Assembly: GCA_964542965.1 (NCBI GenBank)
Contig: CAZIVH010000010.1
Coordinates: 1 to 34,595, forward strand
From: CAJBLF01 sp964542965
Lineage (GTDB): Bacteria; Patescibacteriota; Gracilibacteria; Absconditabacterales; Absconditicoccaceae
Reading direction: 5' to 3'
Length of the DNA: 34,595 bases
How positions within the stretch are numbered: position 1 is the first letter of the stretch; each line of letters opens with the position of its first letter. This document shows, in pieces, positions 28,010 to 34,595 of this stretch. The notes beneath the pieces were generated by a model. That model searched no databases. It was not told the DNA's origin and saw only the letters and a program-made list of their open reading frames with translations. Both the position numbers and the translations under genes were made by a program.

Positions 28010-29509
28010 ATGGCGAAAATCACACCAAGATCACAGGATTACAGCGAATGGTACAATCAGCTTGCAGGAGAACTCGCGGAAAATTCCGCAGTCAGATGAT
28101 GTATGGTCATCAAGCCGTATGGCTACGCCCTCCGAGAAAATATCAGGGATGTATTGGACAAAATGTTCAAAAACACCGGACACACGAATGCTTATTTTCC
28201 GTTATTCATCCCAAAATCTTTTTTGAACAAGGAAGCTTCACATGTAGAGCATTTCGCAAAAGAAGCTGCTATAGTGACACATTATAGACTTATGAACGAT
28301 CCGAATGGAAAAGGGATTGTCGTAGATCCGGAAGCGAAACTCGAAGAGGAATTAATTGTCAGACCGACATCAGAGACTATTATCCGAAATAGCTACAAAG
28401 ATTGGATTCACTCATATCGCGATCTACCGCTATTGATCAATCAACGAGCCAATGTAGTCAGACGGGAAATGAGAACGAGACTATTCCTCAGAAGCGCAGA
28501 ATTTCTTTGGCAAGAAGGACATACCGCTCACGCAAGCGCAGAAGAAGCAGACGAAGAAGCAAGGAAAATGCTGGATGTCTACAACGATTTCGCAACGAAT
28601 TTCATGGCTATTTCTCCTATTGTATGACCTAAGCCAGAACACGATAAATTTGCAGGAGCAGTGACTACGTATGCCGTAGAGCCAATGATGCAGGATGGAA
28701 AAGCATTGCAAGCAGGGACAAGTCACAATCTCGGACAAAACTTTGCCAAAGCGTTCGATGTAAAATTTACCAACGAAAAGAACGAACTCGAATATGTATA
28801 CGCAACCTCTCGAGGAGTTTCTACAAGACTCATCTGAGGGCTCATCATGGCGCATTCCGATGACAATGGATTGATTTTACCACCTGCACTCGCACCGCTT
28901 CATGTCGTTATTGTCCCTATTTTCAAAACAGCAGAAGAACTCAAACAGATCAAAGAATACATCCAACCGCTTATCGATAGAATGGAGACTACCAGACTCG
29001 ACTTCAAATCAAGATATTTCAAAGATACCATTCCATTGAAATGGAAAATCGACGAAGACAGCAACAAATCCCCAGGATGGAAATTCAACGAATACGAGCT
29101 AAAGGGCGTACCTATCAGAATCACGGTCGGAGCCAGAGATATCGCAAACGGAGTCGTAGAAGTCTTCAAGAGAGAATCCGGCGAAAAGGCATCAGTGAAT
29201 ATTTGAGATGTTGAAGTACATATCGATCAGTATCTCTACAAAGCACAAAACAACTTACTCAGAAAAAATCAAGCATTCAGGGAAGAGCATACCTACACCG
29301 TAGATAGCTACGAAGAATTCAAGGAAAAAATCCAGCAAGGATTCGTCTTTGCACACCGAGACGGAACTGTGGAAACTGCAGACAAAATCAAGGAAGAAAC
29401 TGCTGCGACGGTCAGATGCCTACCATTCGACCTCAAAGACGAAGAAGGCACATGTGTTTATTCAGGCAAACCAAGCAAAAGAAGAGTATTGTTCGCAAGA
29501 AGCTACTAA
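28010..29509 (+). CDS. proS: Prolyl-tRNA synthetase (archaeal/eukaryotic-like short form)
   Basis: 499 residues, the size of ProRS lacking the bacterial editing insertion. Class II motifs: YFPLFIPKSF, ELIVRPTSETII, motif 2 with VVRWEMRTRLFLR, EFLWQEGHTAHA, GTSHNLGQNFAKAF and motif 3 GLILPPALAP, then an anticodon-binding domain (GVPIRITVGARD) and the C-terminal domain with AATVRCLPF. Gly at VRGCMV, IVGPKP, LIGGLI and NIGDV uses UGA. The conserved Trp in NQWANVVRWE (28445 CGA, 28463 CGG), TSWGVSTR (28811) and AHWDGT (29357) are CGA or CGG, while SYRDLP and the LFLR Arg are CGC and AGA. A TTAGGA lies ten bases before ATG. Ends in TAA. Confidence 0.96.
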
Positions 29510-29533
29510 TTTATTTTTTTTCAAGATATATTC

Positions 29534-29713
29534 ATGGGTAAAGAAACATTGGATTTCAAGAAAGAAACAAAAAAAATAGAATATAAGTTCGATTTCTCAA
29601 ATGAAGAAACAGCTAATCAATTACAAAAAACACTACAAGCTCAGAAAAAAATATGACAAAGAATAAAAGATAATCCAACACAAGAGAGCTTAAATACAAT
29701 AGTCAACAGATAA
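29534..29713 (+). CDS. Short charged hypothetical protein
   Basis: 59 residues with one UGA-Gly. Lys/Glu/Gln-rich with no hydrophobic segment; the middle (SNEETANQLQKTLQAQKK) could form an amphipathic helix. No family recognised by eye. It sits 24 bases after proS and seven bases before the membrane-protein gene on the same strand, with consistent codon use, which supports a real small gene. The internal UGA means that a standard-code scan would cut it to 40 residues. Confidence 0.6.
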
Positions 29714-29719
29714 AAAACC

Positions 29720-30310
29720 ATGGTCTACAAAAAATTAGAACGTTTCATAGAAAAAAAACTTCATGACAAACAGCTTGTCTATTTTTCTCTATTTGCCATC
29801 ATAGCGATACCGCTTTCCACATACATATTGGCGACAAACGCATCACCATTTCAGTACACACTAAGTATGATAGGGAATAAATTATGACATAGGATAGAAT
29901 TCATCATATGGGGAATAATCATGGGAACTATGCTAAGTTTCTATATTTTGAGATTATATCTTCTCGGATCATTCAAAAACAAGAAAGCGCGCAGACTCCT
30001 CTATCGAGGAATTACATCACTGATTCTGACGGTAATCATACCAGCGACAAATAACTTTCCGATAGGGAAACAGCTTCATCTGATAACGGCTATCATATTC
30101 GGCATTTGTTTGATCACTTCATTGTATTTATTCACCACAACACTACAGGATCACAACAAAAAGGCATACAGACGATCGATAGTATTGCTCTACACCATCA
30201 TATGATGATCGCTTATCATGCTATTCGTCTTTGGGAATACCGGAATGTTCGAACTATTCTTTTTCACTATGCTGACGATATTTCTTATCTTTGTGAAACA
30301 AAAAATATAA
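29720..30310 (+). CDS. Six-helix membrane protein, possibly DUF998-like
   Basis: 196 residues with two or three UGA-Gly codons. A basic N-terminus is followed by hydrophobic segments near 18-40, 58-85, 95-115, 120-142, 150-172 and 175-194. A loop reads FQYTLSMIGNKLGHRIEF, which recalls the short FSxLG-N loop of DUF998-type proteins; that match is from memory and weak. Function unknown. It lies seven bases after the short gene upstream and 25 bases before the histidine phosphatase gene. Confidence 0.72.
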
Positions 30311-30335
30311 CATACGTTTTATATCCGCATAAACT

Positions 30336-30953
30336 ATGACGAACATCTATATCGTAAGACACGGCCAGGACGAAGACAATGCTAACGGGATCCTCAACGG
30401 ACATCGCAATATGCCATTGACAGAAAAATGAATAGAACAAGCTGAACATCTAGCGGAAGAAATAAAGAATGCTCATATCTTTTTCGATAAAGCTTACAGC
30501 TCTCCTTTACAAAGAGCATATATTACGGGAAAAATAATCACGGAAGCATTAGCTCTAGATGCACCAGAAAAACTAGATATTTTGATTGAACGCGATTTTG
30601 GTAGCATGACAGGGAAACCGATCAAAGATATAGAGCTCCTCTGTGCGCCCAACATAATAAAATCCGGAATCATCACCTATTTTCTCGATCCGGAAGGAGC
30701 GGAGACATTTCCCCAAGTATTGGAAAGAGCGAAACAAGCATTAGCATATATCCAAGATAAACACAAAGAAGGAAATATTCTGATAGCGACACATGGAGAT
30801 TTCGGCAAGATGCTCTATGCTGCATATTACGGACTGGATCGAAAAAATGTTTTGAAAAAATTTCATTTTGGTAATTCAGAACTCTTATTATTATCACCAA
30901 GCATCGATCACAATCAAGCGCATATGTTTCTTGCAGAGCAATATAATCATTAA
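30336..30953 (+). CDS. Histidine phosphatase family protein (phosphoglycerate mutase-like)
   Basis: 205 residues with one UGA-Gly (TEKGIEQAEHL). The catalytic set is visible: IVRHGQDEDN with the phosphohistidine at residue 9, SSPLQRAYITGKII, ERDFGSMTGKP with the catalytic acid region, and LIATHGDFGKML with the second His. This is the broad-specificity phosphatase pattern rather than a classic glycolytic PGM. The substrate is unknown. It follows the membrane protein by 25 bases and precedes a lipoprotein by 22 bases. It is a third domain of this superfamily within 6 kb, after the two inside IleRS. Confidence 0.9.
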
Positions 30954-30975
30954 TTTTATCCATTATTCTGCCATA

Positions 30976-31452
30976 ATGAAAAAAATAATAGGCATGAGTA
31001 TAATATTGTTTATGATATTTGCAGGTTGTGCAAAACAGGAATCAAGCGACAAAGCGATAATAGCGAAAAATACATTGACGGATTTTTTCGACAATCTACA
31101 TAAACAAAAATTTGCTAAAGCGCTAGAATACTTTACTACAGATGAAGGTATACGAGAAAGCTTAAATATCTACAATCCTGACGGAGAGACAGCAAAAGAA
31201 GACATCATAGAGAATTATTGCCAAGCCACGATGACTTGTCTCAAAGCCAAGATAACGGAAATACAGAAAGTGAATGACAGCGAATACGTATTCAAAGTCC
31301 AGTTTATAAAAAATGATGGAAGCATTTTCATTCTCTGACCGTGCTGCGGCGCTAACGAAGAAGAGATGCCACCGACAGATACCTTCAACTATACGGTAAA
31401 AAATATAGACAACACTTTCAAAGTAACAACGCCACCTCTCTATGTGCCATAA
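30976..31452 (+). CDS. Small lipoprotein of unknown function
   Basis: 158 residues with one UGA-Gly. Signal peptide MKKIIGMSIILFMI ends in lipobox FAGC (Cys18; its Gly is GGT). The mature domain starts with a helix (LTDFFDNLHKQKFAKALEYF), then DGETAKEDIIENYC and beta-rich segments (YVFKVQFIKNDGSIF), the order of a small NTF2/SnoaL or DUF4878-like cone fold. That fold match is by eye. The C-terminal part contains PCCG. Ends in TAA beside a terminator shared with the convergent typA. Confidence 0.75.
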
Positions 31453-31453
31453 A

Positions 31454-31475
31454 AAAAAGCCCATACGGGCTTTTT
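31454..31475. terminator. Bidirectional terminator between the lipoprotein gene and typA
   Basis: AAAAAGCCC-ATAC-GGGCTTTTT is a perfect hairpin with T runs on both strands, squeezed into the 24 bases between the two convergent stop codons. Confidence 0.88.
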
Positions 31476-31476
31476 C

Positions 31477-33288
31477 CTATCCTTTGACTCCATGTTTTTT
31501 TCTCTCTGAATCCGTCAGATAGATTTTTCTGAGTCTGATATTTTTTGGAGTAATCTCTACATATTCATCGGTAGCGATGTATGCCAACGAATCTTCTAGC
31601 GTCAACGGAATGATAGGTTCTAGTCTCATCGCTTCGTCATTTCCGCTTTCTCTGACATTGGTTTGCTGCTTGTTTTTCGTAAGATTGACCGTCATATCAC
31701 CTGGCTTTGCGCTTTCTCCGACAATCATTCCTTCGTACATCGCTGCTTGAGGAAGAATAAATATTTTGCCTCTTTCCTGTAATTTTCGGATACTATATTT
31801 CATACATTTTCCATTCTCCTGACTAATCATAGAACCGGTAGTCCTTTTAGGAATATCGCCCTTGTACGGTCCATAATGAGAGAATGAACTATACATGATT
31901 CATTCTCCTTTCGTAACAAGAATAAATTGTGATCTGAATCCAAGCAATCCTCTGGTAGGCACCTCAAATTCCAAGGTAGTGATGCCGTTCACCGAACTCA
32001 TATTGGTCATCTGTCATTTTTTCTTAGCGACCATATCGATAATAGTTCCGGATAATCCATCCTCGACATTGATGATAACCTGTTCAATAGGTTCTAATTT
32101 CTCTCCATGTTCTTCTTTGAAGATAACTTGCGGTGCGGAAACCTGGAGTTCAAATCATTCTCTCCTCATCGTTTCGATAAGTACGGAAAGATGGAGTTCT
32201 CCTCTACCGGAAACCGCGAATCTATTTCCTCATTTATCGAAATCGATTTCCAATCAAACGTTAGTTTGTAACTCCTTATGTAATCTCTCTTGAATATTTT
32301 TTGACGTAACTAGCTTTCCTTCTTTGCCGGCAAACGGAGAATCATTGACGAGAAAATCCATCGTCAAGGTAGGTGCATCCACTTTAATAGGCGGGAACGG
32401 TTCACATCATTCTACACCGACAGTCTCTCCGACATAAATATTCGCGATACCCGCAATAGTGACGATATCACCGCACTTTGCCTCTTGTGCATCTATCCTA
32501 GAAAGCCCCAGCGTAGTGAATATCTTCGTTATTTTCCCTTTCCTCTTATTGCCGTCATTATCGAAAACAACTACATCTTGTCAAGGTTTTGCGGTTCCTT
32601 CATAGACTCTTCCGATACCAAGTCTTCCGATGAAATCATCATATCCGAGATTGACGATCTGCATACGGAAAGGTTTGTCAGAATGATCTGGTGCAGGTTG
32701 GACAAACTTTTCTATCATGTCGAATATCGGAATGATATTTCCGTGTTCTCTTGCTTCCTCAAAATCCTTCATATCATCGAATGCATATCAACCTTTGGCA
32801 CTACAATAAATAATAGGGAAATCCGCTTGTTCATCAGTCGCTCACAATGAGAAAAAGAGATCGAACAATTGATTGATCACCCAGGTAGGTCTTGCAGTAT
32901 CTTTATCGATCTTATTGATGACGACAATCGGTTTCAATCCGAGCTCCAAAGATTTTTTGAGCACGAATTTTGTCTGCGGCATAGGTCACTCATATGCATC
33001 CACAACAAGCAAAACACTATCCACCATTTTCAAGACTCTCTCCACTTCGCTACCGAAATCGGCATGCCCTGGAGTATCGATGATATTGATGACATTGCCT
33101 TTGTAATTTACAGACGTGTTTTTTGAATAGATAGTGATCCCCCTTTCCCTTTCTTGATCGTTATTATCCATAATAAGATTCTGATCCTCAGCCATCTTCA
33201 TAGTCCCTGACTGGGTAAGCAGTTTATCGACCAAACTCGTCTTTCCATGATCGACATGAGCTATGATGGCAATATTTCTAATGGTCAT
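31477..33288 (-). CDS. typA: Ribosome-associated GTPase TypA/BipA
   Basis: 603 residues, the normal BipA length, with about ten UGA-Gly codons. BipA is an EF-G-like GTPase that helps ribosome assembly and stress or cold adaptation. G motifs: AHVDHGKTS, ERERGITI, IDTPGHADFG and VINKID. The later domains show GIGRVYEG, ANIYVGE, the EF-G-type domain III, and the BipA tail with PTRGLLGFRSQF and AYIATDEYVEITPKNIRLRK. It is the second ribosome-linked NTPase here besides the ABC-F protein. Ends in TAG. Confidence 0.96.
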
Positions 33289-33442
33289 TGATATAATTTT
33301 AACACAATTAAAACAAAAAAGGACTCTCGAAGAAAGTCCATAATGAAAACTACATTTCGATTGCCCTATCTATACTCTTTTCCTATAAAATTACAATAGT
33401 TCATAAAAATAAGTTATTCAATTCTTAATGTTCAATTCTCCG

Positions 33443-34273
33443 TTATTTATCAATAAGTTTCGCTACGACCATAATCCTCTTATTATCGGTACCAAGCGGA
33501 TAACATCCCATCAAAGTAATGTAGCTTCCTCATGCGTTCTGATAGGTCATATATTGTGCAGGGACTTGTTTAGGAGTGACAATGAAAAGATCGACAACTT
33601 TATATTCATAGAGATTTCATTCCCAAAGGATTTGGATCAATGTACTATCTTTGAGTTTAGGCAGATCTTTGAAAATGGTTCCATAAGGATTATCCTTTCG
33701 CACGACATAACTCGTATGTCAAAAGAGCAAGGTATTTCATTCTTCTCCTGGAGCAGGCGTTGTAGGATATTTGACAATTCATTGATCCAATTCTTCATCG
33801 AAATCAGCCTTGGTAAAATCCGTAGCGTCCTTATTCTCAGCAGTGACAATAGGGACATCGAGTCCTATAGAAGGAACCAAAAGCCTATTCACGGGAGGAA
33901 TGGTATTGAAAGAGAAATTATAGTCTATCAAATGCGACTGAAGAAGTTCTTCCGTAGAAGGAGCGAGTGTATTTGCATCAGCGCTTTTCTGATAATTTTT
34001 GAGCAATCACTGGATCTCAACACTATTTTTCTCTCCTTCATCTACGATAGTGGAGATATCATTGTTTTCAGAGACGAGAGAAGTGGCGATAGGTGCAGTA
34101 GGTTGTACCTCCTTTTCAAACAGAGCACGGAAATTGTATGCAAAGAGATTGAGGTTGGTAAATACCAATATCCCCACAAATACAGCGACAAAGATCAATG
34201 CGAACGTTCTGATTTCACGGAAAAATGAGCGCTTTGGCCTTGGAGTCATATAATGTTCGTGTAATCCGTACAT
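33443..34273 (-). CDS. Sortase (class D/E-like transpeptidase)
   Basis: 276 residues with seven UGA-Gly codons. One N-terminal membrane segment (about 20-45) anchors an extracytoplasmic domain. A Ser/Thr/Asn-rich linker leads to the sortase core starting near NRLLVPSIGLDVPIV. The catalytic residues are visible: H186 in LLFGHTSYV, C257 in TLMGCYPLGT and R266 in DNKRIMVV. The Gly before H186 is UGA. Sortases join LPXTG-like ends to the envelope or to other proteins. No partner with a clear LPXTG tail is encoded in this window; the giant surface protein ends instead in a wall-binding-like domain. Its substrates are probably elsewhere. Confidence 0.9.
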
Positions 34274-34595
34274 ATCAACGTAAGAGATATAAATACATAC
34301 TTCATTATATCCTCAAATGATAAAAAGACAAAATAACTACCCAAATCCCCAACCAAAAGGATTGACATACTATATATATGGTACATAAAAAGACTTGAGC
34401 CATTACTAAATCAGCATGAACAGTAGGTCGAGTAAGACATCTCGAACATCCGATTTGCCCTAAGGCAGGATGGAGGGATAGGTTTATGTTCGTAATATAA
34501 GGCAATCCGTGAAATTGATCTAATGGCGAAAGTGGTAACGAAAAAGAAAAGGCGTTTTTGCTTACTTTTGTCGCCGGACAAAAGTAAGGCACAGC
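34274..34595. other. Mostly non-coding end region with possible short ORFs
   Basis: About 320 bases without a supported gene. With UGA = Gly, a 40-codon frame runs from ATG 34378 to TAA 34500, and another frame opens at ATG 34523 and leaves the window; neither is recognisable. A TTGACA at 34362 lacks a good -10. The composition from 34400 on is richer in GC than nearby gaps, which may mark a repeat or mobile element, or a structured RNA. Confidence 0.35.
34561..34588. repeat. Perfect 12-bp inverted repeat
   Basis: CTTACTTTTGTC, GCCG, GACAAAAGTAAG forms a perfect 12-bp stem with a four-base loop, longer than any other hairpin seen in the window. There is no downstream T run before the window ends. 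It resembles a REP/MITE-type palindrome, but copy number cannot be judged here. Confidence 0.75.

Noticed and set aside
706..34273. Many adjacent same-frame ORF fragments that look like pseudogenes
   Set aside because: All breaks are TGA, the frame continues each time, and UGA lands on conserved glycines; the genes are intact in a recoded genome.
34305..34592. Minus-strand 95-codon ORF at the window end
   Set aside because: It crosses the perfect hairpin, lacks a recognised family and has a weak start; not supported as a gene.

Overview
The window is AT-rich and comes from a bacterium with a non-standard genetic code, almost certainly a member of the Absconditabacteria (SR1) / Gracilibacteria lineage of the Candidate Phyla Radiation. 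Under the standard code nearly every gene is broken by in-frame TGA. Read with UGA = Gly (translation table 25), the fragments join into about 27 full-length genes, and UGA falls on invariant glycines (ABC Walker A, AckA LNAGSSS, GatB CPVCTGQPG, two lipoboxes). Every native gene with a visible end stops with TAA or TAG. A second reassignment is also visible: CGA and CGG sit where conserved proteins have tryptophan (IleRS DWNLARNRYWG, GRWADMD, NNWFIRRSRRRFW; ProRS NQWANVVRWE; GatB TRGWDDAKG), while conserved arginines use AGA, AGG, CGT or CGC. The working code is therefore UGA = Gly and CGA/CGG = Trp.

Layout. 1-2466: a partial minus-strand gene, the tmRNA (ssrA), and a convergent ABC-F ATPase. 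2711-6637: a PLP decarboxylase, a membrane protein with an ATP-grasp ligase, a Cys-rich lipoprotein and a small membrane protein. 6870-13211: one gene for a 2113-residue secreted surface protein with Ig-like/DUF5011 repeats, a UGA-encoded polyglycine hinge, an SLH-like region and a C-terminal peptidoglycan-binding-like domain. 13213-16351: an MGMT-like protein, gatB and fabF. 16398-23065, minus strand: DUF134 and DUF5320, a thioredoxin-CcdA fusion, a lipoprotein, a membrane protein, ackA and two thymidylate synthases. 23248-31452, plus strand: a chimeric ileS, a small membrane protein, proS, a short ORF, a membrane protein, a histidine phosphatase and a lipoprotein. 31477-34273, minus strand: typA/bipA and a sortase. 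34274-34595 is mostly non-coding and ends in a long perfect hairpin.

Two things stand out. First, the isoleucyl-tRNA synthetase carries three extra enzyme domains: a Nudix hydrolase inside the editing domain, and two histidine-phosphatase domains inserted further along. Second, fabF and the first thyA look written in the standard code. They have no UGA-Gly, they place CGA/CGG at conserved arginines, and fabF ends in TGA just before its terminator. They lie among recoded genes, including a native recoded thyA paralogue next door. They are probably recent imports that the host would mistranslate, and for fabF it would read through the stop.

Translation and its quality control are well represented (tmRNA, ABC-F, GatB, IleRS, ProRS, BipA). 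The cell-surface genes (giant repeat protein, sortase, lipoproteins, thiol-disulfide transporter) fit an epibiotic lifestyle, but that is inference.
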